Shown here one piece after another: positions 23,620 through 36,050 of a stretch of 64,000 bases of DNA (within the stretch, counting starts at the first letter, position 1; each line of letters begins with the position of its first letter). Origin of the DNA: Halopseudomonas salegens (GTDB lineage Bacteria; Pseudomonadota; Gammaproteobacteria; Pseudomonadales; Pseudomonadaceae); contig NZ_LT629787.1 in NCBI RefSeq assembly GCF_900105655.1, forward strand, positions 992,001 through 1,056,000. Direction: 5' to 3'. Below the pieces are notes generated by a model that did no database searches, was not told the DNA's origin, and worked only from the letters and a program-made list of their open reading frames with translations. Position numbers and translations under genes: made by a program.

Positions 23620-26600
23620 ATGCGATTGAAATGCATCAAGCTGGCCGGCTTCAAGTCCTTTGTTGACCCGACCACGGTCTACTTCCCGACCAATATGGGT
23701 GCGGTGGTAGGTCCCAACGGCTGCGGCAAGTCGAATATTATCGACGCCGTACGCTGGGTCATGGGCGAAAGCTCGGCAAAAAACCTGCGCGGCGAATCGA
23801 TGACCGATGTCATCTTCAATGGCTCCAACAGCCGTAAACCGGTTGGCCAGGCCTCGATCGAGCTGGTCTTCGACAACAGCGACGGCACCCTCAAGGGTGA
23901 ATACGCCAGTTACAACGAAATCTCCATCCGTCGACGGGTCACTCGCGAAGCGCAGAACCAGTACTTTCTCAATGGCACCAAATGCCGTCGCCGCGACATT
24001 ACCGACATCTTCCTCGGCACTGGTCTGGGCCCGCGCAGCTACTCGATCATCGAACAGGGCATGATCTCCAAGCTGATCGAGGCCAAGCCGGATGAGCTGC
24101 GCCTGTTTATCGAAGAGGCCGCCGGGATTTCCAAGTACAAGGAACGCCGGCGCGAGACCGAGAACCGTATTCGCCGCACCCATGACAATCTGGCGCGCCT
24201 GACCGACCTGCGTGAAGAGCTGGAACGTCAGCTGGCGCACTTGCACCGTCAGGCGCAGTCAGCGGAAAAGTACAAGGAATTCAAGGCCGAAGAGCGCCAG
24301 CTCAAAGCCCAATTGCAGGCCTTGCGCTGGCAGGGGCTGGATATTCAGGTGCAGGCGCAGGAAGGCAAGGTACGCGAACAGGAAGTGGCGCTGGAGGCCT
24401 TGATCGCCGAGCAACGCAATGCCGATACCCGGATCGAGAAGCGTCGCGACGAGCACACTGAACTGACCGAGCGCTTCAATCAGGTACAGGGCCGCTTCTA
24501 CGGGCTGGGGGCCGATATCAGCCGCATCGAGCAGGCCCTGCAATTCAATCAGGACCGCCAGCGGCAGTTGCAGCAAGATCTGATGGAAGCCGACCAGGCC
24601 TGGAATGAGGCGCAGAGTCATCTGACTCAGGATGAGGCGCTACTGGCTGATCTGCGCGCGGAACTGGCCGAGGTCGAGCCGGAACTGGAGATGGCCCGCG
24701 CAGCGGATGAAGACACGGCCGCCAGTTTGTTGGGCGCGGAAGAGGCGATGCAGCAGTGGCAAGCCGCCTGGGATACGTTCAATCAGCAAGCGGCTGCACC
24801 ACGCCAACGGGCTGAAGTCGAACAATCCCGGATCAGTCATCTGGAACAGGCCATTGAGCGTTTGAGTGAACGCATCAAACGTCTGGAAGACGAACAGCAA
24901 GGGCTGGGTGCCGGTAGCCTGGATGACGAGCTGGAAGCACTCAATGAACAACTGGCAGAGCTGGAGCTGCGCAGCGAAGAGGGGCAGCTCAAGCTGGACG
25001 AGCTGGCCGACAGTCTGCTGCAGGAGAAAGACAGCCTGCAGGCGCTGAACCAGGAACAGGACATCCGGCGTGGCGAGGTACAACGCGCCAATGGTCGCCT
25101 GGCTTCGCTGGAAGCTCTGCAACAGGCAGCACTGGATCATGGCAAGGGCGTCAGCGAATGGCTGGCGGCACAGGGCCTGGACAAGGCCAGCGCACTGGCG
25201 CAACAGATACAGGTGTCATCCGGCTGGGAGCTGGCGGTTGAAACCGTGCTCGGCGATGACCTGCAGGCCATCGCGCTGGATCAGCTGGATGAGGTGACGG
25301 AAGCGCTGGCGTCATTTGAACAGGGCAGCCTGCGCTTGCTTGAGCGCAGCACCGCCCGTGGTGAGCAGGCTGCTGCACAGAGTCTGCTGCATAAAGTCGA
25401 GAGCACGCTGGATCTCAGCCCCTGGCTGGCTGCGGTGCGCACTGCTGAATCACTGGAGGCCGCGCTGGCCGCACGGCATGAATTGCCTGCCGAGGGCTCG
25501 ATCATTACCCCGCAGGGCCACTGGATAGGGCGCAACTGGCTGCGTGTGCGCCGGGGTGAAGCCAATACGGGGGGTGTGTTGGCCCGGCAGCAGGAAATGG
25601 AACAGCTGCAGGCACAGTTGGCCGAACAGGAAGCAGCGCTGGAACACACGGCTGAGCAGCAAGCCCGGCACCAGCAGCGCATCCGCGAGCTGGAACAGCA
25701 ACGCGACAGCCTGCAGCAGGGCCAGGCGCAACTGGGTCGTGAGCAGGGCGATATCAAGGCCCAGTGCTCGGCACGTCAGGTGCGTCTGGAACAGATCCAT
25801 GCCCGCCGCCAGCGCATCAGCGATGACCTGGTGGACATTCGCCAGCAGCGCAGTGATGAACTGGAACAGCTGGGCGAAGCGCGGCTGACGCTGCAAGAGG
25901 CGCTGGACCGCATGTCGGCGGATACCGGCCAGCGCGAAACCCTGTTGCAGCAACGCGATCAGGTACGCGACGCGCTGGATCATGCCCGGCAGCACGCCCG
26001 GCAACACAAGGACCGCGAACACCAACTGGCCTTGCGCATGCAGTCGTTGCAGGCACAGCAGCAATCGACCAGTCAGGCGCTGGAGCGCCTGCAGACGCAG
26101 ACGGAGCGGCTGGCTGAGCGTCGTGAACAATTGCAGATGAGTATGGAAGAAGCGCTGGCGCCGGATGAAGACCAGCGGATTGAACTGGAAAAATTGCTGG
26201 AACAACGGGTTGAGGTTGAGCAACAGCTGGCAACGGCCCGTGAAGCACTGGAGCAGGTCGATCAGGATTTGCGCGAACAGGACCGCCGGCGCAGTCAGGC
26301 GGAACAGCAGGGCCATGTGGTGCGCGAGCAACTCGAGCAGCAACGGCTGGCAGCGCGTGATTTGCAAACCCGTCGTCAGGGCCTGCGCGAGCAGTTGCTG
26401 GAAGATGGCTATGATCTGCTCAGTGTGCTTGAAGCGCTGCCAGCCGGGGCTTCGTCGACTGACTGGGAGCAACAGCTGGCACTGCTGGATGCGCGCATCC
26501 AGCGTCTGGGCGCGATCAACCTGGCGGCGATCGAAGAATACGAGCAGCAATCCGAACGCAAGCGTTATCTGGATGCCCAGAATGCCGATCTGGCCGAGGC

Positions 26601-27120
26601 GCTGGACACCCTGGAGCAGGTGATCCGCAAGATTGATCGCGAGACCCGCAACCGCTTCAAGGAAACCTTCGACAAGGTCAACCACGGCCTGCAGTCACTG
26701 TTCCCGAAAGTGTTTGGTGGCGGCCATGCCTATCTGGAGCTGACCGGGGATGATCTGCTGGATACCGGGGTGACCATCATGGCGCGCCCACCCGGCAAGA
26801 AGAACAGCACCATTCACCTGCTGTCCGGTGGTGAAAAGGCACTGACCGCCATTGCGCTGGTGTTTTCCATCTTCCAGCTCAACCCGGCGCCTTTCTGTAT
26901 GCTGGATGAAGTGGATGCGCCGCTGGATGACGCCAACGTCGGGCGTTATGCCCGAATGGTCAAAGAGATGTCGGATCGAGTGCAATTCATTTACATTACG
27001 CATAACAAGATTGCCATGGAGATGGCTGATCAGTTGATGGGCGTCACCATGCATGAACCAGGTTGCTCGCGACTGGTCACAGTAGATGTGGAAGAAGCGG
27101 CTGCCCTGGCAGCAGTTTGA
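23620..27120 (+). CDS. smc: Chromosome segregation ATPase SMC
   Basis: A 1166-residue structural maintenance of chromosomes protein, full length. The N-terminal head has MRLKCIKLAGFKSFVDPTT and Walker A GPNGCGKSN (about 32-40). Two long Q/E/L/R-rich coiled coils (about 170-500 and 670-1000) flank a hinge (about 510-650). The C-terminal head has the ABC signature LSGGEKAL, Walker B FCMLDEVDAPLDDANV and the terminal YITHNK segment. It organises and loads onto the nucleoid with ScpAB, which are not in this window. zipA follows 99 bp downstream on the same strand, the usual Pseudomonas order. Confidence 0.97.
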   Translation: MRLKCIKLAGFKSFVDPTTVYFPTNMGAVVGPNGCGKSNIIDAVRWVMGESSAKNLRGESMTDVIFNGSNSRKPVGQASIELVFDNSDGTLKGEYASYNEISIRRRVTREAQNQYFLNGTKCRRRDITDIFLGTGLGPRSYSIIEQGMISKLIEAKPDELRLFIEEAAGISKYKERRRETENRIRRTHDNLARLTDLREELERQLAHLHRQAQSAEKYKEFKAEERQLKAQLQALRWQGLDIQVQAQEGKVREQEVALEALIAEQRNADTRIEKRRDEHTELTERFNQVQGRFYGLGADISRIEQALQFNQDRQRQLQQDLMEADQAWNEAQSHLTQDEALLADLRAELAEVEPELEMARAADEDTAASLLGAEEAMQQWQAAWDTFNQQAAAPRQRAEVEQSRISHLEQAIERLSERIKRLEDEQQGLGAGSLDDELEALNEQLAELELRSEEGQLKLDELADSLLQEKDSLQALNQEQDIRRGEVQRANGRLASLEALQQAALDHGKGVSEWLAAQGLDKASALAQQIQVSSGWELAVETVLGDDLQAIALDQLDEVTEALASFEQGSLRLLERSTARGEQAAAQSLLHKVESTLDLSPWLAAVRTAESLEAALAARHELPAEGSIITPQGHWIGRNWLRVRRGEANTGGVLARQQEMEQLQAQLAEQEAALEHTAEQQARHQQRIRELEQQRDSLQQGQAQLGREQGDIKAQCSARQVRLEQIHARRQRISDDLVDIRQQRSDELEQLGEARLTLQEALDRMSADTGQRETLLQQRDQVRDALDHARQHARQHKDREHQLALRMQSLQAQQQSTSQALERLQTQTERLAERREQLQMSMEEALAPDEDQRIELEKLLEQRVEVEQQLATAREALEQVDQDLREQDRRRSQAEQQGHVVREQLEQQRLAARDLQTRRQGLREQLLEDGYDLLSVLEALPAGASSTDWEQQLALLDARIQRLGAINLAAIEEYEQQSERKRYLDAQNADLAEALDTLEQVIRKIDRETRNRFKETFDKVNHGLQSLFPKVFGGGHAYLELTGDDLLDTGVTIMARPPGKKNSTIHLLSGGEKALTAIALVFSIFQLNPAPFCMLDEVDAPLDDANVGRYARMVKEMSDRVQFIYITHNKIAMEMADQLMGVTMHEPGCSRLVTVDVEEAAALAAV

Positions 27121-27219
27121 ACTTGCGCACGGGCATGCTAGTGTCCGCGCATTGGGCCGTGCCAGCAGGTAAGCTGGCGCGGTATCCTATTATTTTCAGT
27201 CAACGGGAACAGGGTTTTC

Positions 27220-28065
27220 ATGGATTTCGGGTTGCGTGAATGGCTAATCATTATTGGCTTGCTGGTTATTGCCGGCATTCTGTTCGACGGCTGGCGTCGC
27301 ATGGGTGGACGCAACAAGCTGCGGGTCAAACTCGAGCGTAATCTGAGTGGCCTGGGTGATGCCGAGCATGACGAACTGCTGGGTCCGCCCCGGGTGATCG
27401 GGAAGAATGAACGCGCGGAACCTTCCCTGGGTGATGATGATCCGGCCTTTGATGAGCCACCACTGTCAGCCGGAGCTGATGATAGCCGTTGGCAGCCGCC
27501 CCAGCAGGTCGGTCTGGATCTGGATGAGCCAGCGCCGGTTCTGCTTGATCCGCTACCTGATGATGAGCCGACGCCGCACAAAACCAAGCCCGCTGCTGCA
27601 GAGCCGCGCCAGCCCGCGAAAGAACAGCCCCCGGTTGAAGAGGTGCTGGTGATTATTGTGACTGCACGGGATGAGTCCGGTTTTCATGGCTCGGCACTGC
27701 TGCAGAGTGTGATGGAAAGCGGCCTGCGTTTTGGTGATATGGATATTTTTCACCGCCACGAGAGCATGAGCGGCAATGGTGATGTGCTGTTCTCCATGTC
27801 CAACGCGCTCAAGCCGGGCACCTTCGACATGGATACCCTGGACGACAGTCGCGTGCGCGCCGTCAGTTTCTTTATGGGCCTGCCTGGCCCACGCCACCCG
27901 AAACAGGCTCTGGATCTGATGATCGCTGCGGCGCGTAAACTGGCCCACGAGCTGGGCGGTGATCTTAAAGACGATCAGCGCAGCGTGCTCACCGCCCAGA
28001 CTATCGAGCATTATCGCCAGCGGATTGCCGAGTTCGAGCGCAAGCGGATGGGGTTGCGGCGCTGA
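27220..28065 (+). CDS. zipA: Cell-division protein ZipA
   Basis: A 281-residue bitopic division protein. Residues 5-24 ([20 protein letters not shown]) form the N-terminal membrane anchor followed by the basic [12 protein letters not shown] Pro/Asp/Glu-rich linker (about 60-140) leads to the C-terminal FtsZ-binding domain (about 141-281) with [24 protein letters not shown] and the [17 protein letters not shown] helix. It tethers FtsZ to the inner membrane. In Pseudomonas ligA usually follows directly; here three other genes intervene. Confidence 0.95.
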   Translation: MDFGLREWLIIIGLLVIAGILFDGWRRMGGRNKLRVKLERNLSGLGDAEHDELLGPPRVIGKNERAEPSLGDDDPAFDEPPLSAGADDSRWQPPQQVGLDLDEPAPVLLDPLPDDEPTPHKTKPAAAEPRQPAKEQPPVEEVLVIIVTARDESGFHGSALLQSVMESGLRFGDMDIFHRHESMSGNGDVLFSMSNALKPGTFDMDTLDDSRVRAVSFFMGLPGPRHPKQALDLMIAAARKLAHELGGDLKDDQRSVLTAQTIEHYRQRIAEFERKRMGLRR

Positions 28066-28163
28066 CCGTGACCCCTTTGACGTCAATAATTTGCGGTAGA
28101 CAATGCCGCTGGGTCTTGCTGCAATAGAATCCTCATTTTGTGTTCTGACGAAAGGATTCTCTT

Positions 28164-28790
28164 GTGCCGTATTATCCGCGTTTTACCCCCTCTTTTTGGG
28201 CTGCTTTGGCCTTCTGTGCGTTCTCTACTCCGTTGTCTGCCGAAACCTGGATTGACGATAGCTATATTCTGGGCAATTTGTGTGTTGGGGCTGATTGTGT
28301 TGTCGATGACGATCTTGACTTTGACACGCTTCGTCTGCACGCGCCGTCGCCCCGCATCCTGTTTGAAGACACCAGTAACACTATGTCATTTCCCACCAAC
28401 GATTGGTCGCTGGGTATTGAACCAACGGATGACAACACGGCGACGCGTTTTATTGTTCGTGATGTCAGTGCCGACACGCTGGTCATGCAGCTGGAAGCAG
28501 AGGCGAGCGGGGGAATAGCGCTCGGCGCCAATGCGGAAATAGTCAGTGGGGCTGTGTCGGTGGGGGGCGCCGGTAGTGAACGTCGTATCGTTCACGTGGC
28601 GGATGCCATTGAGCCTACCGACGCGGTCAATCTGCGCCAGTTCAATGATTTTCAACTGGCTTTTACCGACCAGATTGCGGATGCCGACAGCGAACTGGCT
28701 CTGGTGGATAGTGAAATAGAAGCGCTGGAAGACCAGTTACAGTCTTTGAATACCCGCCTGAACACCCTGACCGACCAGCTCGGCAACTGA
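28164..28790 (+). CDS. Secreted tail-fibre/YadA-stalk-like protein
   Basis: A 208-residue exported protein starting with GTG (AAAGGA 8 bases upstream). It has a signal peptide (cleavage after PLSAE region near 25-28), a LGNLCVGADC segment, a tail-fibre-like FEDTSNTMSFPTNDWSLGI motif, and then RRIVHVADAIEPTDAVNLRQ, which closely resembles the stalk repeat of trimeric autotransporters (...VaaGt..tDAVN..QL). The C-terminus (about 160-208) is a heptad-rich coiled coil. It has no anchor of its own. The next gene is a paralog with a sorting signal, so the two probably form a trimeric or heteromeric surface structure; that assembly is inference. Confidence 0.65.
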   Translation: MPYYPRFTPSFWAALAFCAFSTPLSAETWIDDSYILGNLCVGADCVVDDDLDFDTLRLHAPSPRILFEDTSNTMSFPTNDWSLGIEPTDDNTATRFIVRDVSADTLVMQLEAEASGGIALGANAEIVSGAVSVGGAGSERRIVHVADAIEPTDAVNLRQFNDFQLAFTDQIADADSELALVDSEIEALEDQLQSLNTRLNTLTDQLGN

Positions 28791-28803
28791 CATAGAGGTG
28801 TGT

Positions 28804-29949
28804 ATGCACGGTATTCGATTGCTGGCATGGTCGCTGGCTGCTTGTTTTATCGGTTTCAGCGGGCAGCTGCAAGCCATCACTTTTTCCGAGGATGTGGAGG
28901 TGCTTGGGTCACTCTGCATCGGTTTTGATTGTTTCAATGGGCGCGACCTGACGGGGAGTTCGATAGTTCTGCCCGCCAACAATACGCGTGTGCGCTTTCT
29001 GGAGCCTGCAGTCGATAATGGTCCGGAAAAAGGCTGGAACCTGGAAGCCAACGACAACAATAATGGTGGCCCTGACTATTTCAATATTGGTCTCAAGGGT
29101 ACAGAGGCGGACGGTACGCCGTTATTGAGTGTGCCGGGCATTCCGGTGCTGGGGCTCGGCGTGGCCTCTGATGGATACGTTACCCTGGGCCGGGAGGCGA
29201 CCATCGTTGCTGGCGAGGTGTCAGTGGGCCGCAGTGATTCCCTGCGCCCGGTCAGTCACGTGGCGGCTGCTGTGGATGATACCGATGTGTTGAACCGTCA
29301 CAGCATGGATGCGGTTCTGCTGCAGACCAGGCTGCAAGCCCGCCGTGATCGTCTGACGGAATTGACTGAGCAGGTTGCGCTGCTGGAATCGATGGTTAAT
29401 GCACTTGAACAGTCAGACCCTGACGGTGATGGTATACCGACCATTGACGATGCGTTTCCCTTAGCCGCGACGCAGGCAACAATCGACGGCATCAGCCTGA
29501 GCGTGCAACCGCTGTCAGGCGCTTCTAGCTGTTCGATCAGTACTTTGGGGGCCGAGCCTCTGGCAAGCTTGCCGTCAGCGCCGGAGACGCTGCAGACCAT
29601 TGAACGGGCCCTGTCTTTTACCCTGGAAAATTGCAGCCCGGGTGAAATGGTCAATATCGCGATCAACTTCGGCAGAAGTCTCCCGGGGTATTTTCAGGCG
29701 TACAAGCTCGGCACTCCCTGGCAACTGATTCCTGACTCCCGTGTTGAAGGCAGCATCTTGCGTTACAGCCTGACGGATGGCGGTCCATTTGATGCCGACG
29801 GTTTGGCCAATGGGGTGATTGTAGACCCCGTTACTGCTGCAGCTTTCCCGCCGGATGGCATCCCATCGACCAATCAATGGGGCTTGTTGCTTTTGGTGCT
29901 CATGTTGATGGGATCTGCTGCTCGTTACCGGTTGGCGCGCCGCGGCTGA
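28804..29949 (+). CDS. Secreted stalk-like protein with choice-of-anchor U region and IPTL-type sorting signal
   Basis: A 381-residue exported protein, paralogous at its N-terminus to the preceding gene (LGSLCIGFDC against LGNLCVGADC). After a signal peptide come a tail-fibre-like part (VRFLEPAVDNGPEKGWNLEA), a YadA-stalk-like VSHVAAAVDDTD, a coiled coil (about 170-205), a thrombospondin-3-like calcium loop DPDGDGIPTIDD, and a region like the choice-of-anchor U domain (LTDGGPFDADGLANGVIVDP). It ends with GIPSTNQWG, a hydrophobic helix and RYRLARRG, a variant IPTLxxWG-CTERM signal recognised by exosortase XrtH. The ATG at 28804 is preferred over the GTG at 28798 because GAGG precedes it by 5. 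It forms an operon with the gene 13 bp upstream. Confidence 0.72.
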   Translation: MHGIRLLAWSLAACFIGFSGQLQAITFSEDVEVLGSLCIGFDCFNGRDLTGSSIVLPANNTRVRFLEPAVDNGPEKGWNLEANDNNNGGPDYFNIGLKGTEADGTPLLSVPGIPVLGLGVASDGYVTLGREATIVAGEVSVGRSDSLRPVSHVAAAVDDTDVLNRHSMDAVLLQTRLQARRDRLTELTEQVALLESMVNALEQSDPDGDGIPTIDDAFPLAATQATIDGISLSVQPLSGASSCSISTLGAEPLASLPSAPETLQTIERALSFTLENCSPGEMVNIAINFGRSLPGYFQAYKLGTPWQLIPDSRVEGSILRYSLTDGGPFDADGLANGVIVDPVTAAAFPPDGIPSTNQWGLLLLVLMLMGSAARYRLARRG

Positions 29950-29970
29950 TCGGTTTTCGTCGCTGCATCA

Positions 29971-30095
29971 CTTGCCCTCTCCCCAACCCCGCCTGCGGCC
30001 CCAGGCTCTTCTCATAACCCGGGCCGTTCGACGGACGGGAAGACAGTCGAAGCCCCTCTCCCCTTGCGGGAGAGGGGTTGGGGAGAGGGGGCAAG
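29971..30095. repeat. Inverted-repeat element between convergent genes (REP-like, possible bidirectional terminator)
   Basis: cttgccctctccccaacccc (29971-29990) and its near-perfect complement ggggttggggagaggggg with gcaag (30074-30095) bound a roughly 125-bp sequence. The right half also contains a tight internal hairpin ccctctcccc-ttgc-gggagaggg (about 30053-30076). This pyrimidine/purine-rich palindrome family is dispersed in many gammaproteobacterial intergenic regions. Its position between convergent genes suits bidirectional termination or mRNA stabilisation. Confidence 0.6.
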
Positions 30096-30104
30096 ATAAA
30101 CCAA

Positions 30105-31712
30105 TCACTCCCGCGCCATCCGGTACAACCCATTATCCAGATCCGAGCCAAAATACAGATTGCCGCTGGCGTCCAGGGCAAGGCCAGTAGGAATACCGCT
30201 GGGCGGCATGCCTGGGCCAGCCGGGAAGCCAATCGGCAGGTCGGCTGCGATCACCTGCCGTTCACCCGTGGCCAGATCAATCAGACTGACTTGCTGCTTG
30301 GCGGTTTCGGCCACCAGCCATTGATCCGCACTCAGTTGCACCAGGCCTTCCGGCATGGCCAGGTCGGTTGCCAGGCGCTCCACCTTTCCGCTATCCACGT
30401 CAACCCGGCTGAATAAACCGGCCGCCTCGGTCAGGTACAGCGCGCCATCCTGCCCCAGCTGCATGCTTACCGGACCATGCAGGTCGCTGGCCAGCGAAGT
30501 GCGCTGCTGCAAGTCGGCATCGAGCAAGAAAATCTCACCGGTGGCCATCAGGCTCAAGGCGATACGTCCGTCCGGCAATTCAACGGCAGCAGTGGGTGCC
30601 GGCAGGTCATGGATTTTGGCTTCGGTGCTGTAGTCACTGCGGCGCAGAATCTGCAGGCTGCCGTCGGCAAAGCTGGTCAGCAGAATGCGTTCAGCACCGA
30701 GGCTGACGCCGGTGGGGTATTCAATATCATCGCCGTGGGCACGGCGAATATCGGTAACCTTGCCGGAGGCCAGGTCGACCCGGCGAAAGGCGAAGATATC
30801 CGCCACATAGAGTTGCCGGTTGTTCTGGTCCACTGCCAGTCCGGCGGGTACAGCCAGATCACCCCGGGTCAACACCCGGGTTTCGCCGCTCAGCGGGTTG
30901 ACCCGGGTGATGCTGTTGTCGGCCATGTTGGAGACATAGATACGGTCATCGGCGGCCACGGCCAGATTGTCCAGGGCGGTGGCCAGCGTCGCGACACGCG
31001 TCAATTCGCGATCATCGGCACTGATACGCAGTAACTCACCCGCCCGGGTATCGACCACAAACAGATTACCCTTTGAATCAAAGTTTACCGCCGCCGGAAT
31101 CTGCAAGCCCTCGGCAATGATCTGCATATCGCCATCCTCGGGATTGATACGCGCCACCTGGCCCTTGAACCACAGCGGGCCGTAAATCCAGCCGTCGGCG
31201 CCAACTTCAAAGCCATTGAAGCCGCCCATGTCTTCGCGGATCAGACGCGGAGGCTCAGCGCCATCGCGGTCGATCTGCCACAGCGCATCGCCCATAAAGA
31301 CCTGGCTGGCATAGAGGGCACCCGTGTCCAGGTTGAAGGCAATCGAGTTGATACCCGGCAGGCCGTCGGCCAGTTGAATGATCTCGGCGTCATCATGGGC
31401 ACGGTAGAAAATGCGCCCGCTCTGGAAGCCGGTCCAGGCCATCTCGCCTTTCGGGCCGATGGCGATATCATCGGCCTGACCTTTATCCGGCCCGATCAGG
31501 ATCGAGACGTCGCCGCTGTCCCTGTCGACCTGATAGATGCTGTTACCGACCACGCTGCCGGCAAGCAGGCGGCCTTGTTGATCAATCGCCAGGCCGTGCA
31601 CACCCTTGAAAGCGGAAGGAGCGACCAGGGCGTCTGGAGCCGTCCAGCTGGCGGCATGAATGCTGGTGGCGAGCGCGGCGGTAAGGAGCAGGGCAGGGCG
31701 AAGACAGGGCAT
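30105..31712 (-). CDS. Periplasmic SMP-30/NHL-type beta-propeller protein
   Basis: A 535-residue exported protein. MPCLRPALLLTAALATSIHA is a signal peptide with AHA-like cleavage before ASW. The rest is made of repeated beta-propeller blades with the pattern GLAIDQQGRLLAG, IPAAVNFDSKGNLFVVD, NLAVAADDRIYVSN, PAGLAVDQNNRQLYVAD and PTGLALDASGNLYFG, as in NHL, gluconolactonase/SMP-30 and Vgb-like lyase folds. No catalytic metal-site pattern can be assigned with confidence, so ligand binding or sugar lactone hydrolysis remain guesses. It lies divergent from ligA. Confidence 0.7.
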   Translation of the reverse strand: MPCLRPALLLTAALATSIHAASWTAPDALVAPSAFKGVHGLAIDQQGRLLAGSVVGNSIYQVDRDSGDVSILIGPDKGQADDIAIGPKGEMAWTGFQSGRIFYRAHDDAEIIQLADGLPGINSIAFNLDTGALYASQVFMGDALWQIDRDGAEPPRLIREDMGGFNGFEVGADGWIYGPLWFKGQVARINPEDGDMQIIAEGLQIPAAVNFDSKGNLFVVDTRAGELLRISADDRELTRVATLATALDNLAVAADDRIYVSNMADNSITRVNPLSGETRVLTRGDLAVPAGLAVDQNNRQLYVADIFAFRRVDLASGKVTDIRRAHGDDIEYPTGVSLGAERILLTSFADGSLQILRRSDYSTEAKIHDLPAPTAAVELPDGRIALSLMATGEIFLLDADLQQRTSLASDLHGPVSMQLGQDGALYLTEAAGLFSRVDVDSGKVERLATDLAMPEGLVQLSADQWLVAETAKQQVSLIDLATGERQVIAADLPIGFPAGPGMPPSGIPTGLALDASGNLYFGSDLDNGLYRMARE

Positions 31713-31812
31713 GGACGATCCTTGCGGGGTTGTTTTTGTGCGTTCAGTCTAGCGTCCTGAGTCGTTTTTGCCGGCACTATCCATACATTTGATGTCGGAC
31801 CATAGACCCGGT

Positions 31813-35193
<3,381 letters not shown>

Positions 35194-35213
35194 CGCCTCT
35201 GGTTACCCGATTG

Positions 35214-35873
35214 TCAGCGCGCAGGCTGCGGTGACCCAGCGCCCGGTAACCAACGGATTATCGCATTCAGCAGCATGCCGTACAGCGGCACAAAGAGCAT
35301 CAGGCTGACGACCAGTTTGGTGACGTAATCCACTGTGGCAATTTCCACCCAGTTGGCCGCCATAAAGGGGTCGCTGCTCTGCCAGAAGGCAATGGAGAAA
35401 AATAACGCGGTATCCAGCAGATTGCCGGCCACCGTTGATGCCGCAGGAGCAATCCACCATTGTTGCAGGTTGCGCAAACGGTCAAATACCTGGATATCGA
35501 GTAGCTGGCCGAAGGCATAGGCAATAAAGCTGGCCAAGGCAATGCGGAAAACAAAACTGTTGAACTCGCTCAGTGCTGACAGACCACTAAATCCTCCATC
35601 ATGGAAAATCACCGACACCACATAGGAGGCTAGCAGAGCTGGCAGCATGACCCAGGCAATCACTCGCCGCGCGCTGTGCTTGCCGAGCAGGCGAACAGTG
35701 AGATCGGTAGCCAGAAAGATAAAGGGAAAACTGAATGCCCCCCAGGTGGTATGCCAGCCCAACAGAGTGATTGGCAGCTGCACAAGATAGTTACTGGCAA
35801 TAATGATCAGGATATGAAATGCAATTAGCCCAGCCAACACCTGACGGTTGACCGCTGCTGGAGTAAACGACAT
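35214..35873 (-). CDS. yhhQ: Queuosine precursor transporter (YhhQ family)
   Basis: A 219-residue, six-helix inner-membrane protein. SNYLVQLPITLLGWHTTWGA, FSFPFIFLATDLTVRLLG, ARRVIAWVMLPALLASYV and PAASTVAGNLLDT match YhhQ/COG1738, which imports the queuosine precursors preQ0 and preQ1 in E. coli. The ATG at 35873 is chosen since AAGG sits 8 bases upstream and the earlier in-frame residues are not conserved. That AAGG lies in the A-rich tail of a candidate preQ1 riboswitch, which would repress translation when the precursor is plentiful. Confidence 0.92.
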   Translation of the reverse strand: MSFTPAAVNRQVLAGLIAFHILIIIASNYLVQLPITLLGWHTTWGAFSFPFIFLATDLTVRLLGKHSARRVIAWVMLPALLASYVVSVIFHDGGFSGLSALSEFNSFVFRIALASFIAYAFGQLLDIQVFDRLRNLQQWWIAPAASTVAGNLLDTALFFSIAFWQSSDPFMAANWVEIATVDYVTKLVVSLMLFVPLYGMLLNAIIRWLPGAGSPQPAR

Positions 35874-35877
35874 GGAT

Positions 35878-35920
35878 GTGGCCTTTTTGGTGACATGGGG
35901 TGAGGGAACCCATGGGTGCA
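35878..35920 (-). promoter_or_regulatory. Candidate preQ1-I-type riboswitch in yhhQ leader
   Basis: In the yhhQ leader (minus strand) a short stem catggg...cccatg encloses a loop reading ttccctcac, followed by an A-rich tail caccaaaaagg that includes the Shine-Dalgarno bases. A short P1 stem, a loop starting UUC, and an A-rich 3' tail able to pair back to the loop are the features of preQ1-I aptamers. In gammaproteobacteria these occur upstream of COG1738 genes. The tail overlapping the ribosome-binding site suggests translational control. The pseudoknot was judged by eye only. Confidence 0.5.
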
Positions 35921-35944
35921 GCCCGGTTGGCTGCAAGCGGCTGC

Positions 35945-35973
35945 ATTCTAGCGAGTTAAACAAGGCCTGGCCA
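35945..35973 (-). promoter_or_regulatory. Candidate sigma-70 promoter for yhhQ
   Basis: On the minus strand TGGCCA, a 17-base spacer and TAGAAT (5 of 6) lie about 70 bp upstream of the yhhQ ATG, placing the start of transcription ahead of the candidate riboswitch. Confidence 0.4.
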
Positions 35974-36050
35974 GAGACGTGATGTACGCCGCAGCGCACC
36001 TGCCTTTATCGAGAGACTTGCTGCATTGCGGGCCGAAGCACTTAGCCGGT

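Noticed and set aside
23436..23675. Longer N-terminus of the MFS gene reaching into smc
   Set aside because: It would overlap the divergent smc start by 56 bp, and has no hydrophobic or conserved sequence; ATG 23435 is preferred.
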